Positions 1-10,917 of a DNA stretch of 64,000 nucleotides are shown here, one piece after another. Source of the stretch: Micromonospora rubida. GTDB lineage: Bacteria; Actinomycetota; Actinomycetes; Mycobacteriales; Micromonosporaceae. Every line of letters begins with the position of its first letter. Position 1 is the stretch's first letter. Where the stretch lies: assembly GCF_009908295.1 (NCBI RefSeq), contig NZ_JAAALO010000003.1, positions 982,699 to 1,046,698 on the forward strand, given 5' to 3'. The notes under the pieces are model-generated. The model was not told where the DNA came from. It worked only from the letters and a program-made list of their open reading frames with translations, and made no database searches. The position numbers were made by a program, and so were the translations under genes.

Positions 1-3000
1 GTCGTGGCCGGTCACCGCCCCGACGGAATGGGTGAGGCAGGGCTGCCCGGCCCATTCGGGCTTGTTGCCGCACGCGCTGTCCTGGGCGTTGATACCGGCC
101 GTGTAGTAGATGGTCTCGCGGGCGACCGCGTCGGATCCGGTCGAACCGATCCCCAACGATTTCACGACCCGCCCCGCGCTGTCATGGACGCTGTACGAGG
201 TCAGATTTTGACCACCAGGGACGGCGTCGATGGTCAGGCTTGTGGACTTCTTCAACGTCCAGCCGGACACACCTCCGTATTCGGGGTCGTAGCCGTTCTT
301 GGAGACCCGAACGTCCGCGTCGGGATATCCGACGATCTGCGCGCCTTCGCGCTTGGTGGTAATTAGGTGGTAGGTCGCGCCGTCGGGTTTGCCCTCGTCG
401 TGGATGTTGACCGTGTGGGCGCGGCCGATGACGGTCGCGCCGTCGGGAACTGCCTCCAGCGGGCCGGTGCCGTCCGGGTCCGCGACCGCGTTCTCCAGCA
501 CCATGGTGGCTGTCGGGCCGAGGGTTTCGATCAGGTCGATGCCGTCGGCGCTGTAGGTGTTGACAGTGGACAGGGCGAGTGCGCGGGTGGCGGCGTCGGA
601 CCCGGAGAGGCCGAGCTCGGCGAGGTGTGTGTCGGCACTGGGCAGGGCGCCCAGGGCCAGCGCCCGGTCGGTGGCCTCCAGCGTTCGGATGACGTTGCCG
701 AACCGGTCGTACTCCTGCGTGTCGATGTGGCCCCCTGGGGTGGCGGTGTTGACCTCCTTCCCGCCTGCGGATAGGTAGTGGACGGTGGCGAACTTGTACC
801 CGTTGGTGCCCGGTGTGGTGGGGGTGGCGCCACTGGGGCCGGGGTCGTCTTCGGGACCGAAGACTGCCGTGGCATCGGTGGGCGGGTCGACCTGGCCCCA
901 GGTGGCGATGGACGCGCTCTCGAGGTTGTACGGACCGCCGGTGCCCTGGGTGAGCGGCACGTTGTAGACGACGGTGGTGGCGACTTCTCCGTCGGGGGCC
1001 GTTTTCGAGCCCTGTTGCAGGGCGGCTCGGCGTACCTTCAGCAGCTTTCCGGCGTTTTCGTCGCCGGCCAGGTCGGCGACCTGGGCGTCGGTGAGCGCCT
1101 TGCCGTGGATGCGGACGTCGTCGATGCCGCCGTGCCACACGTTGGAGGCGGCGCCGGCCCACTTGGCCCGGCCGACCACGTAGCCGCCGGTGGCGTTCCA
1201 GCCGCCCACCGTGGCGGTGGTGCTCTGGAGGACGCCGTCGATGTAGAGCTTCATCCGCCCACTGGCGGTGTCGTAGACGCCGGTTAGGTGGGTCCACCTT
1301 CCGAGCACCGGTGCGGTGTTGGAGATGGCCCGGGTCGGGGTGGCGCTGTCGCTGTCAGCACTGACCCGGGAGAACGCCCACCGGTCGTCGGCGGCGACGT
1401 AGTTGAGGAAGAAGCCGCTGGTCCGCGTCCCGTCCTTGGATACCACGGTGCGGTTGACGGAGTTGTCGGTCAGTCGGGCCCATGCCGAGACGCTGTAGGA
1501 GGAGGTGTTGGACAGTGCCGTGCCGGCAACGGTGATCTGCTGGCCGACGCCGCCGGTCAGTTCCGCGGCCCGGTCGGCCGGGTTGTCCGGGTCGTTGCCC
1601 TGCGCCCAGCCGACACCACCGGCCATGGTGCCGTTACGACCACCACCGGAGGAGTCGACGACGTTGGTGCCGGAGCCGGCGTCGAGGTCCCAGCGCAGGG
1701 CGGCGGACTCGACGTCGGGGTTGCCGTAGTCCAGGTTCCAGGGCAGTTCCCCGGCCGGCGTGATCTTGGCGATCCGTCCGCTGGCGTACTCGTAGGTCGT
1801 CTTGAGCGCTGGGCTGATCCGCGGGTCCCACACCTCGCGCAGTTGGCCCAGGTCGTCGTACGCGTACCGGGTGATGTAGGTGGCGGTCAGCGCGGAGGTG
1901 TCTGGGTCCCACGCCCACAACTTCACCCCGGTGGCCCGGTCGATGTGATCTCCGAAGACGCTCTGGCTCAGCCCTGGGGCGGTCGAGGCGGCGTACTCGT
2001 ACTCCAGAACCTCGCAGCCGCGCGGCGGGGTCGCGGCAGTGCAGTCGCCCACGCCCGGCTCGACCGGGTTGATGACCTTCTTGAGTAGCAACCGGCTGCC
2101 GGTGGTGTCGTAGACGTACCGGGTGGTGGTGTGCGACTCGGGCGTCCACGACGAAGTGGCCGCCCAGAGGCCGCCCTGCTGGGTAAATTCGGTGACCGTG
2201 CCGTCGAGTTCACTGAGCCGGTACGCGGTGCTGCCGACCTTGCTCAGCACCAGGCCCTCGAAGCCGGGCTCCGGGGCGAAGGTGGTGCCGTCGGGGTTCT
2301 TGGCGAAGGTGATCCAACCCCCGCCGATGGTGTTGACCTGGGCAAGCGAGGGCTCCGGCAGGGTGACAGTGGTGTAATCGACGTCTGCCGCGCCGCCGGT
2401 GGCGCCACCGGTCCAGGACGGGCCGAACGGGGCGACGATCTCGGTGACGGAAAGGTTGTCCCAGTAAACCTTGCGACCGGAGCCGCCCTGCATGCCGTTG
2501 TAGACCCGGAAGAACGCCTCGGTGGCTCCGGCTGGGACGGTCATGTCGACCGAGAGTTCCTGCCAGCCGTCGGTGTAGCCGGCCATCGGGGAGGCGACCT
2601 CGGTGTAGGTGGTGCCGACTTTGTGGAAGCCGACGATCCGCAGGCCACGCTGGGTGTAGGCGGGCACCAGCCCGGTGGCGGCCGGCACGTGGATCCAGCC
2701 GGTCATCCGGTACGTCTTGCCGGGGGTCATGCTCAACCGCAGCGCGCCGCCGTCGCCGCCGACCGCGACGTAGGTGTCGTTGCTGGTCGTGGTCACCGGG
2801 GTAATCTCCAGCGAGTCTGCCGGGCTGGTCTCGCCCTGACCTCGGGCGGTGGAGCGCACCGCCGACGAGGTGGTCGGCACGGTGAAGCCGGTCAGGTCGG
2901 TCGAGATCTGCTGCTGGTTGGCATTGAGCCGCTGGGCCATCGGCTGGTAGCCGTCGGCGGGGTCGCGCGACGAGGCCGAGCGGGAGACCGATAGGCCCAG

Positions 3001-5538
3001 TTCGTCGGCATCGGTGGCGGAGAGGGCGTAGTCGCCGGTGAGCAGGTTTACCGAACCCGGGCCGACCTCGTCGTCGGCGGCGCCGTCTCCGCTGGAGTCG
3101 ACACTCGCCCGCACCCAGGGGATCGTGTATGCGGGCGTGGTGCCGGTCGCCGTGTACAGGTGTGCCCGCACCTCGACGACGCCACCGATCAGGCCGAGCG
3201 TGTCGGTGGCGTTCCAGATCGCGTACCCGCCCAGCGACGACAGTGCGACCGGGCTGGCGGCGTTGGCGGTGATCGGTGCGCCGGTGCCCGAAGTGAGGTT
3301 CGCCGACGGCACCGGCAGGGTCGCCCCGCCGGGGCCGCGCCGGTACTCGAAGTACGTCCGGGTGTAGCCGGTGACCGGGGTGGTGATCCGCAGCTTCGTG
3401 CGCTTGACGATGGTCGCGCCGGGCAGCGGCTCGGCGAGGGCGGCGTTGCCGGCGTCGAAGACATACTGGTTGGGGTTGGACAGGTTGCCCGCGGAGTCCT
3501 TAGCCTGGACGGTCAGGGTGCGGTGGCCGTCGCGCGGTGCGAGCATCACCGACTTTGCACCGGTCGCGGCGACCGTGGTCGCCGCGCTGTCGTAGTCGAA
3601 CTTGTAGACAAACGCGGCGAGGTCGGTGGCGCCGCCGGCCGGAGTGAAGGTGAACGTGTCCGCCTGGCTGGCGCCGCCGTGCGGCTGGCCGTCGCTGAGG
3701 TAGATCGTCGCCGACACGAACGGCACGCCCGGCTTCTCGGTGTCGACGGTCAGCGGTGTCCATGCCGTCCACCCGCCGTAGTTCCAGGGGTCCTTGGCGC
3801 GTACCTGCCACTCGTATTGGGTGCCGTTGACCAGGTCGATCGGCACCTGCCAGGAGGCGGTCGAGCCGTTGGTCCAGGCGGGGCTGCCGGAGCGCAGCCC
3901 GGAGGAGCTGACCACCGTCTGGGTGGCCTTGTTGCGCATCACGAACTCGGCCTGCAGCGTCTGCCCGGCGTTCGAGTCGGCGAGCTTCGCCGACAGCGTC
4001 GGGCGCAGCGAGGCGGTCCGGGCATCGGAGCCGCACGAGGTGTAGCAGGGGGCGACGGCGAGCGCGGTCGGCGCCGACGGCGCGCTGTTGTAGGTGATGG
4101 TCACCAGCGGCGGGCGGGTGCCCTCGGCGGAGTCGAACCGCTTCCAGCCGGCGGTGGAGGTTTCCGAGGTGGCCCGCAGCATCACGTTGGCACTGGTCGC
4201 GTTGGTGTCCGCGCTGTGCTGGAGCGCGCCGCCGACCTCGATGTAGACGTAACCGTCGCCGCAGGAGGAGTTGTAGCCGCGGGTCTCGGTAGAGGTGCCG
4301 ACCTTTGCCCGCGCGGTGGGCTGGTTGGTCCAGCGCACCGACGAGTCGACGTAGTCGGTGCGCCACGCCTCCCAGGAGGCCGCGGTGCACGACCACGAGT
4401 GGTCGTTCCATAGCCGTAGCTTCGCGGTGATGATCCGGCTGCCACCCAAGCCGGTGGTGTTGAACCGTAGGTACGACCGGGCGGTGAAGGAGCCGCCATC
4501 GTTGGAGTAACCCAGCTTCAGGTCGCTGGACCCGGACTGGTCGCTGGAGTAGGTGTTCTGCACGAAGGCGTCGAACGACGGCGACAGCGACGTCGGCGGG
4601 TCGATGGTCACCGGGAAGGTCAGGTTTGGCCGGGCGAGGAATTCCGCGTCCGGCGTCAACTGCATGACCGTCCGGCCACCGGCGACCGTCGTCTTCAGCG
4701 CCACCGGGGCATGGTTGACGTGCTCGCCGGAGAGCGGCGAGACCTTCGCGTCCCACATCAGTGGAGTCTGGGCTCGCCCGACCTGCCGTCCGCGGGCGTT
4801 CTTGAAGACCAGGCCGCCCATGCCGTCGCGGGCTGCGGTCAGCTTCCCGGTCTGCAGTGGCAGCTTCAGCGTGCGGACATGCGCCAAGCCCGTCCGGTCC
4901 TTAACCACCACGTGCTGCTCGTAACCGGTGGCGTGGGCGTGGAAGACCAGGTCGACGCCCGGCCGCACGTCCGGGTAAGTGACCGTCCGCCCGCTCAGCA
5001 CCGGGTCGGGCAGCGGACCGGGCCAGGCGACCACCGCACGCTCGGCGCCCGTCCCGAGGGAGGCGACTTCGTGTTCGCCGGCGCCCGGCGCGGGGCCGGC
5101 GAAGGTGAGGCCGCGCGGATGCGCCTTCGGTGCGACGACGCCGTCGGCCCGCCGCTGAAGGGTTAGGTCGACGGGCATCCAGGTAGTGCCCTGGCGTACC
5201 CGAACCGGCGCGAGCGCCTGCTCCTCGGTGAGCGTGCCGTCCGGGTTGGCAAAGACCTGCGTCGTCTCGGAGCGCAGGTTCGCCACTTCCACCCGCGCGT
5301 CGCAGAGCCGGGCCGCCACCGCCGCGGAGACCTCATCCAGGCGATCGCCTGGACAGGTGGGCTTTGGCTGCGCCGCCGGCTTGGGCGACGCCGAAGCCAG
5401 CCGTTGCATCGGCCTCGGTACGTCGGCCATTGTCGCTGTCAGGACTACTGCCAACAGCAGCGCCATCCGACCCGCCCAGCGCGCGAATACCCCGCTCGCC
5501 AAGGAGACGAACACCCCGGTCCCCACATGTTCTTGCAC
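1..5538 (-). CDS. Giant secreted RHS/YD-repeat protein with DNRLRE and LamG domains (5' part, runs off the window)
   Basis: The frame stays open from a GTG at 5538 to the left edge, giving 1846 codons with no stop, so the C-terminus is missing. GAAGAGGGG lies about 7 nt upstream of the GTG. A hydrophobic signal stretch (MALLLAVVLTATMA) covers residues 25-38. Approximate domains: DNRLRE-like beta-sandwich 310-485, fibronectin/Ig-like modules 490-800, a carbohydrate-binding-like region 930-1050, YD-type repeats (YDDLGQLREVWDP) near 1222-1268, a LamG/concanavalin-like fold 1275-1483 and another YD repeat (YDRFGNVIRT) near 1605. The family is cell-surface or secreted; many members carry a variable toxic C-terminus inside the RHS shell. 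Whether this one does cannot be seen here. The domain calls come from motif reading. Confidence 0.85.
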   Translation of the reverse strand, partial: MQEHVGTGVFVSLASGVFARWAGRMALLLAVVLTATMADVPRPMQRLASASPKPAAQPKPTCPGDRLDEVSAAVAARLCDARVEVANLRSETTQVFANPDGTLTEEQALAPVRVRQGTTWMPVDLTLQRRADGVVAPKAHPRGLTFAGPAPGAGEHEVASLGTGAERAVVAWPGPLPDPVLSGRTVTYPDVRPGVDLVFHAHATGYEQHVVVKDRTGLAHVRTLKLPLQTGKLTAARDGMGGLVFKNARGRQVGRAQTPLMWDAKVSPLSGEHVNHAPVALKTTVAGGRTVMQLTPDAEFLARPNLTFPVTIDPPTSLSPSFDAFVQNTYSSDQSGSSDLKLGYSNDGGSFTARSYLRFNTTGLGGSRIITAKLRLWNDHSWSCTAASWEAWRTDYVDSSVRWTNQPTARAKVGTSTETRGYNSSCGDGYVYIEVGGALQHSADTNATSANVMLRATSETSTAGWKRFDSAEGTRPPLVTITYNSAPSAPTALAVAPCYTSCGSDARTASLRPTLSAKLADSNAGQTLQAEFVMRNKATQTVVSSSGLRSGSPAWTNGSTASWQVPIDLVNGTQYEWQVRAKDPWNYGGWTAWTPLTVDTEKPGVPFVSATIYLSDGQPHGGASQADTFTFTPAGGATDLAAFVYKFDYDSAATTVAATGAKSVMLAPRDGHRTLTVQAKDSAGNLSNPNQYVFDAGNAALAEPLPGATIVKRTKLRITTPVTGYTRTYFEYRRGPGGATLPVPSANLTSGTGAPITANAASPVALSSLGGYAIWNATDTLGLIGGVVEVRAHLYTATGTTPAYTIPWVRASVDSSGDGAADDEVGPGSVNLLTGDYALSATDADELGLSVSRSASSRDPADGYQPMAQRLNANQQQISTDLTGFTVPTTSSAVRSTARGQGETSPADSLEITPVTTTSNDTYVAVGGDGGALRLSMTPGKTYRMTGWIHVPAATGLVPAYTQRGLRIVGFHKVGTTYTEVASPMAGYTDGWQELSVDMTVPAGATEAFFRVYNGMQGGSGRKVYWDNLSVTEIVAPFGPSWTGGATGGAADVDYTTVTLPEPSLAQVNTIGGGWITFAKNPDGTTFAPEPGFEGLVLSKVGSTAYRLSELDGTVTEFTQQGGLWAATSSWTPESHTTTRYVYDTTGSRLLLKKVINPVEPGVGDCTAATPPRGCEVLEYEYAASTAPGLSQSVFGDHIDRATGVKLWAWDPDTSALTATYITRYAYDDLGQLREVWDPRISPALKTTYEYASGRIAKITPAGELPWNLDYGNPDVESAALRWDLDAGSGTNVVDSSGGGRNGTMAGGVGWAQGNDPDNPADRAAELTGGVGQQITVAGTALSNTSSYSVSAWARLTDNSVNRTVVSKDGTRTSGFFLNYVAADDRWAFSRVSADSDSATPTRAISNTAPVLGRWTHLTGVYDTASGRMKLYIDGVLQSTTATVGGWNATGGYVVGRAKWAGAASNVWHGGIDDVRIHGKALTDAQVADLAGDENAGKLLKVRRAALQQGSKTAPDGEVATTVVYNVPLTQGTGGPYNLESASIATWGQVDPPTDATAVFGPEDDPGPSGATPTTPGTNGYKFATVHYLSAGGKEVNTATPGGHIDTQEYDRFGNVIRTLEATDRALALGALPSADTHLAELGLSGSDAATRALALSTVNTYSADGIDLIETLGPTATMVLENAVADPDGTGPLEAVPDGATVIGRAHTVNIHDEGKPDGATYHLITTKREGAQIVGYPDADVRVSKNGYDPEYGGVSGWTLKKSTSLTIDAVPGGQNLTSYSVHDSAGRVVKSLGIGSTGSDAVARETIYYTAGINAQDSACGNKPEWAGQPCLTHSVGAVTGHD

Positions 5539-5963
5539 CGCAGCCCCTCTTCACACAACGGAAAGTCCGCGAAGCATAGGAATGCGTAGTACAGGTGATC
5601 AAGGTCTTGACAGTCAGTCACGCAGGCACTACAACCCGCGATCTTTTGCAGACATGTGCGGCCGAAGGGAAAAAAATTTGCGAGTCGGACGAGTCCGATT
5701 ATTCCGACCAGCCGTCGTCACCGAGCGCCAGCACCGGATCGGTAACGGCCGACACGGGACCGAGTCCCGGCGTCGCCACCTGCACCCCGACGGGCGCCCA
5801 CCCGACAGTGACGGGCCGCTTCGGCGACGGTAGGTGACGCGGCCCCAACCCGGGTGCGAGCACGAATCGGAGAAAGTCGAGGTCTTCCTATGTGATAAAT
5901 CATATCGTCGGGCGATTCCCAGGCGGGTCGGGCGGGTTGGATTCGAAGGGCCGCACCTGCCCG
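5539..5963. other. Gene-free stretch upstream of the RHS gene
   Basis: This interval should hold the promoter of the leftward RHS gene. It is locally A/T-richer than the rest of the window, with a run of A residues near 5670 and ATAAATCATAT near 5895. No open frame here has both a ribosome binding site and typical codon use. I could not assign a specific promoter. Confidence 0.5.
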
Positions 5964-6108
5964 ATGCGCCGCATGCCACTGCAGCGTCGCGCCGTGCTCG
6001 GTGCCGGCCTCGCGGCTACCGCCGCGACCCTCACCGGCTGTCGCGAGGCGGTCCGGCCGGCCACCGTCGGGGCACAGCGAAGTTTGGCCCTCCCCTTCCC
6101 GCGACCGC
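5964..6108 (+). pseudogene. 5' remnant of a lipoprotein gene (twin-arginine-like signal and lipobox only)
   Basis: An ATG at 5964 opens a frame that reads like a complete lipoprotein signal: MRRMPLQRRAVLGAG, then a hydrophobic core, then a lipobox LTGC near residues 23-26. After about 48 codons it runs head-on into the 3' end of the convergent sigma gene. Beyond that point the frame only mirrors sigma-factor codons. I read it as the surviving front of a gene whose body was lost. Chance resemblance cannot be excluded because there is no clear ribosome binding site. Confidence 0.45.
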
Positions 6109-7125
<1,017 letters not shown>

Positions 7126-7368
7126 CTCTGTTCTCCCCGTGTCCACGTCGGTGCCGTCTCACCGGCCCAGTGGCGCCGGTGACACACACTCTGGCAAGTC
7201 GGGCGTGAAACGGGAGTGAGGCGATCGGAGAACCGACACGGATAATAGGGGTTGTCCACGTGCCCCCGTGACTTGCCGGCTCCGGTTACCGTGCCAGCGG
7301 TCGGCCGTCCTGGCCGGTCACACGGTCGGTCGCCGCGGCGACCGACCGCCGAGAGACTGGAGGGTGTC

Positions 7369-8157
7369 GTGGTCTTCAAGCGGCTCATGCAGGCGATGGG
7401 CGTGGGCGGCCCGTCGGTGGAGACGATCCTGGCGAACCCGAACTGCCGCCCCGGCGGGCAGTTGGAGGGCACCGTCCACGTGGCCGGCGGCGAGCACCCG
7501 GTGGACGTCGAGTATGTCGCGCTGGGCCTGGTCACCCGGGTCGAGGTGGAGAGCGGTGACAACGACTACGAGACCACCCAGGAGTTCCAGCGCCGCCAGT
7601 TGACGGGGGCGTTCCGGCTGGAGCCGGGGCAGCGCTACGACGTGCCCTTCCGCTTCGACGTGCCGTGGGAGACGCCGCTGACCGAGCTGTACGGGCAGCA
7701 CCTGCACGGGATGACGATGGGCCTGCGCACCGAGCTGGAGGTGGCCCGCGCGGTGGACAAGGGCGACCTGGACGCGGTGGCGGTGCACCCGCTGCCGGCC
7801 CAGGAGGCGCTGCTGGAGGCGTTGCTGCGGCTGGGCTTCCGGTTCGCCCGCGCCGACAACGAGCGGGGCCACATCTACGGGGTACGGCAGACCCTGCCGT
7901 TCTACCAGGAGATCGAGTTCTACCCGGCGCCGCAGTACGCCCGGGCGATCAACCAGCTGGAGGTCACCTTCGTCACCGACCCGCAGCAGGTGCAGGTGGT
8001 GCTGGAGATCGACAAGCGGGGCGGCGTCCTCACCGAGGGCCGGGACGCCTTCGGTCGCTTCGCGGTCCCGCACGCCACGGCGCACAACACGGACTGGGCC
8101 GCCCAGCTCGACGGCTGGCTCCGCCAGTCCGTCCAACGCCGCGGCCTGTTCTTCTGA
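7369..8157 (+). CDS. spo0M: Spo0M/SpoOM family sporulation-control protein
   Basis: A 262-residue protein of the arrestin-like Spo0M family, about the usual length. The N-terminal half is an arrestin-type beta-sandwich (for example VDVEYVALGLVTRVE and YDVPFRFDVPWETPL); the C-terminal half continues the fold with EIEFYPAPQYARAINQLEV. In Bacillus the family modulates sporulation control; its role in actinomycetes is not settled. The start is the GTG at 7369, with GGAGG about 6 nt upstream; longer frames have no binding site. A long palindrome lies downstream. Confidence 0.85.
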   Translation: MVFKRLMQAMGVGGPSVETILANPNCRPGGQLEGTVHVAGGEHPVDVEYVALGLVTRVEVESGDNDYETTQEFQRRQLTGAFRLEPGQRYDVPFRFDVPWETPLTELYGQHLHGMTMGLRTELEVARAVDKGDLDAVAVHPLPAQEALLEALLRLGFRFARADNERGHIYGVRQTLPFYQEIEFYPAPQYARAINQLEVTFVTDPQQVQVVLEIDKRGGVLTEGRDAFGRFAVPHATAHNTDWAAQLDGWLRQSVQRRGLFF

Positions 8158-8197
8158 CCCCACCACTCCGCCGCCCCCGGGCCCGTTCGGGGCGCAG

Positions 8198-8255
8198 TTG
8201 ATCAAGAGGTTTGCGTCAGGCTCCGGCTTCCGGACGACGCAAACCTCTTGATCAA
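8198..8255. terminator. Long perfect palindrome between convergent spo0M and dtd
   Basis: A 20-nt arm at 8198-8217 (TTGATCAAGAGGTTTGCGTC) is repeated as its exact reverse complement at 8236-8255, around an 18-nt loop. It sits between two convergent genes, so it probably ends transcription from both sides. It lacks a strong T-tract. From memory, this TGATCAAGAGG-type motif is frequent between genes in Micromonospora. Confidence 0.75.
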
Positions 8256-8281
8256 CGGGGTGGGCGGGGGCGGGATCGGGG

Positions 8282-8704
8282 CTAGAGGTCCAGCAGGAGG
8301 GTGCGAGGGCCGACGTTGAGGCTTTCCACCAGCATGTGGGTGCGGAAGCGGCCCGTCGCCACCGGGGCGCCGCGCTCGCGTAGCGCCTCGACGACCGCCG
8401 TCACCAGGGGTTCCGCCACCTCTGCCGGGGCGGCGGCGGTCCAGCTCGGCCGGCGGCCCCGCCGGGCGTCGCCGTAGAGGGTGAACTGGCTGACCACCAG
8501 GATGCCGGCACCGGTGTCCGCCGCGCTGCGCTCGTCGTCCAGGATGCGCAGTTCGTGGATTTTCCGGGCCATGGTCCGCGCGGTCTCCGGGGTGTCGGTG
8601 TGGGTCACCCCGAGCAGCACCAGCAACCCGTCCGTGACCTCGCCGACGACCTCGCCGTCGACGGTGACGCTGGCCCGGCCGACCGTCTGCACCACCGCCC
8701 GCAT
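8282..8704 (-). CDS. dtd: D-aminoacyl-tRNA deacylase
   Basis: A 140-residue DTD protein of normal length. It hydrolyses D-amino acids (and glycine) mischarged on tRNA. Visible signatures are the start [17 protein letters not shown], the SQFTLYGD motif and the C-terminal [11 protein letters not shown] carrying the Gly-cisPro selectivity motif. Its ATG shares one base with the stop of the upstream methyltransferase gene (TGATG), so the two are probably translationally coupled. Confidence 0.95.
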   Translation of the reverse strand: MRAVVQTVGRASVTVDGEVVGEVTDGLLVLLGVTHTDTPETARTMARKIHELRILDDERSAADTGAGILVVSQFTLYGDARRGRRPSWTAAAPAEVAEPLVTAVVEALRERGAPVATGRFRTHMLVESLNVGPRTLLLDL

Positions 8705-10188
8705 CAGACGGTGACCGGCTCGATGATGCCGCGCTCCACCAGGTGCGCCACGATCGGGCCGGCAGCCTCGGCCAGTTCCTCCGCCGTGACGTCGTGCGCG
8801 GCGGCGAGCAGCGCGAGCTGGTCACGCAGCGACAACCGGCCGTCCGCGCCGCCGACCAGGGCCAGCACCAGCGGGTCGACCTCCTCGGTCCAGCGCAGCC
8901 CGTGCGGCATGGCGAGGACCTGCCGGTCCACGGCCCAGCCCTCGTCGCCCATGGTGGCCTCCTGGCGGAGCTGGAGCCCCTCGGCGGCCCGGTAGCGCTC
9001 GGCGAGCAGCCCCTCGGTGTCACGTGCCCGCAGCCAGTCCTGGCGATCGAACCAGGCGGCGACCCGGTCGCCCATCGGCGGCTCCACCCGCTGCCGCAGG
9101 TCTTCGACCCGGACCACCGGATCGGCGTGCCCGGCGCGGCGCAGCGAGACGATGCCGAAGCCGACCGCCTCCACCTTGTGCGCGTCGAACCAGTCCAGCC
9201 AGGCCGCCATCCGGTGCGGGTCGGCGGTCTCGCCCACGTCGGTCAGCCACAGGTTCACGTACGCCATCGGGTCGGCGACCTCGCGCTGGACGACCCAGGC
9301 GTCCAGGCCGGTGCCGGCGAACCAGCCGGCCACCCGCTCGCCCCAGTCCTCGCCCGCCACGTGCACCCAGTTGGCGAGGTACTGCATGGTGCCGCCCTCG
9401 GTGAGCAGGCCCGGGGCGGCGGCGGCCAGCTCGGACCCGATCGCGTCGCCGGCCCGACCGGAGTCCCGGTAGACGTGGGTGGTGGTGCCGGGGCCGACCA
9501 CGAACGGCGGGTTGCTGACCACCAGGTCGAACCGGCGCCCGGCGACCGGGGCGACCATGTCGCCGCGCAGCAACTCCCAGTCCTGGCCGTTGAGCGCGGC
9601 GGCGGTGGCGGCGAAGCGCAGCGCCCGCCGCGAGAGGTCGGTGGCGGTGACCCGGCGGGCGTGGGTCGACAGGTGCAGCGCCTGCACCCCGGAGCCGGTG
9701 CCCAGGTCCAGGGCGGTCTCCACCGGCCGGCGGACGGTCGCCCCGATCAGCGTCTGGGTCGCCCCGCCGATGCCGAGCACATGCTCGGAGTGCAGCGGCC
9801 GGCCCGGCCGGGAGCTGGCCGGCAGGTCGGCGAGGACCCACCAGTCGTCCCCGTACGGCTCCAGGTCCACGCCGGCGCGCAGGCCGTCGCCGTGCCGCTC
9901 GACCAGGCCCCCGGCCAGCGCCTCCGCGACGGTCAGCGGGGCGAGCGCGGCGGCCACCGCGGCCTCCGGCTCGGTCTGGTCGCAGATGAACACCCGGATC
10001 AGCGTGTCGAGGGGGTCGCGGTCCTCGGTGGCCCGCAGCGCGGCCCGGAAGTCGTTGCGGGCCGCCCCGCCGGTGGCCTGCGGGCCGAGCCGGTCGGCGA
10101 TCCCGTTCGAGGTGTACGCGGCGCGGGTCAGCGCCGTCCGGAGCGCCTCGACGCCGGCGGGGGAGAGCAGCATGTCGTGTTCGTCCAC
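8704..10188 (-). CDS. Class I SAM-dependent N-methyltransferase, HemK/PrmC-like, three-part
   Basis: 494 residues. An N-terminal domain (about 1-135) precedes a Rossmann methyltransferase with motif I DLGTGSG at 161-167 and motif IV NPPF at 226-229, the signature of enzymes that methylate amide or ring nitrogens. A C-terminal region of about 170 residues follows. The architecture recalls uncharacterised actinobacterial proteins; the substrate is unknown. The start is GTG 10188. A weak -10-like CAGGAT lies 6 nt upstream. It overlaps dtd by one base, so it is the first gene of a two-gene unit. Confidence 0.85.
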   Translation of the reverse strand: MDEHDMLLSPAGVEALRTALTRAAYTSNGIADRLGPQATGGAARNDFRAALRATEDRDPLDTLIRVFICDQTEPEAAVAAALAPLTVAEALAGGLVERHGDGLRAGVDLEPYGDDWWVLADLPASSRPGRPLHSEHVLGIGGATQTLIGATVRRPVETALDLGTGSGVQALHLSTHARRVTATDLSRRALRFAATAAALNGQDWELLRGDMVAPVAGRRFDLVVSNPPFVVGPGTTTHVYRDSGRAGDAIGSELAAAAPGLLTEGGTMQYLANWVHVAGEDWGERVAGWFAGTGLDAWVVQREVADPMAYVNLWLTDVGETADPHRMAAWLDWFDAHKVEAVGFGIVSLRRAGHADPVVRVEDLRQRVEPPMGDRVAAWFDRQDWLRARDTEGLLAERYRAAEGLQLRQEATMGDEGWAVDRQVLAMPHGLRWTEEVDPLVLALVGGADGRLSLRDQLALLAAAHDVTAEELAEAAGPIVAHLVERGIIEPVTV

Positions 10189-10325
10189 GTCGCCATCCTG
10201 CCCTCCGCGCCCGGAGGACCCGTCACCGCCGCCCGCAAATCCGTCCGCCGTGTAGGGCGCCGCCGCGCGACGCGCCCCGGGGAGTCGCCGTCGTCCCCGG
10301 GCCCCCGGCGGGGAGGACGGACGGC

Positions 10326-10433
10326 ATGACGGTTTCGCTCCCCATCGACCCCGAGGCCAACCGGCTGCTGGAACGCAGCCCGCTGGCCCTGCTGCTCGGC
10401 ATGGTGCTCGACCAGCATGTCCCCATGGTCCCT
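10326..10433 (+). pseudogene. 5' remnant of an HhH-GPD DNA glycosylase-like gene
   Basis: The first 36 codons from the ATG at 10326 match the start of actinobacterial HhH-GPD base-excision-repair proteins (IDPEANRLLERSPLALLLGM, then LDQHVPM). Similarity then stops and the frame ends at 10601 with unrelated residues. Family members are about 190 residues and carry a helix-hairpin-helix and catalytic Asp that are absent here. The family assignment is from memory of the N-terminal motif. Confidence 0.6.
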
Positions 10434-10647
10434 TCGGCGGCTACCCGTAGGGGCGCTGACGTGGCATTCTGCAACCAGAGCAGCGGGCATCGGGCGACGC
10501 CCATCCCGCCGCAACGGCGCAGCGGTGGTCGTCCGGCGCGCGACGGCACGGGCCTGCCGATCGGGTGCGTCCACCGAAAAGGGTGGGCGGCCCGCGGCTG
10601 ATCCCGATCGCCTGGGCTCAGGCCCGCAGCCGCCCCCGGAGGGCATC

Positions 10648-10917
10648 ATGGCCAATCCCGTCATCCGGTCCGTCACCGCGACCCCCAGCACGCTCCAGCC
10701 CGGCCAGACCGCCCAGGTGGTGATCGACGCCTACGACCCGGACGCCCGTACGGTCACCGTGACCGGGAAGGTCACCGACGTGGCCGGGCACGTGGCGACC
10801 GCCACCACCACGCTGACCGTCGGCGACCCGCTGAAGTTCGAGCTGACCACGACCGATCCGGCCGTGACGATCGTCGCCGACCCGGCGGCTCCCGGTCGCT
10901 TCTCGGTCCGGGTCTGA
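10648..10917 (+). CDS. Ig-like domain protein, upstream half of a probably split gene
   Basis: 89 residues starting at ATG 10648, with GGAGGG upstream. It reads as one bacterial Ig-like repeat (VTVTGKVTDVAGHVATATTT). The stop TGA shares its A with the ATG of the next gene. The next product opens with the same kind of repeat (VTLTARVADAVGN), so the pair look like one protein broken by a -1 shift around 10905-10917. Translational coupling of two separate products is the alternative. No signal peptide is visible. Confidence 0.6.
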   Translation: MANPVIRSVTATPSTLQPGQTAQVVIDAYDPDARTVTVTGKVTDVAGHVATATTTLTVGDPLKFELTTTDPAVTIVADPAAPGRFSVRV

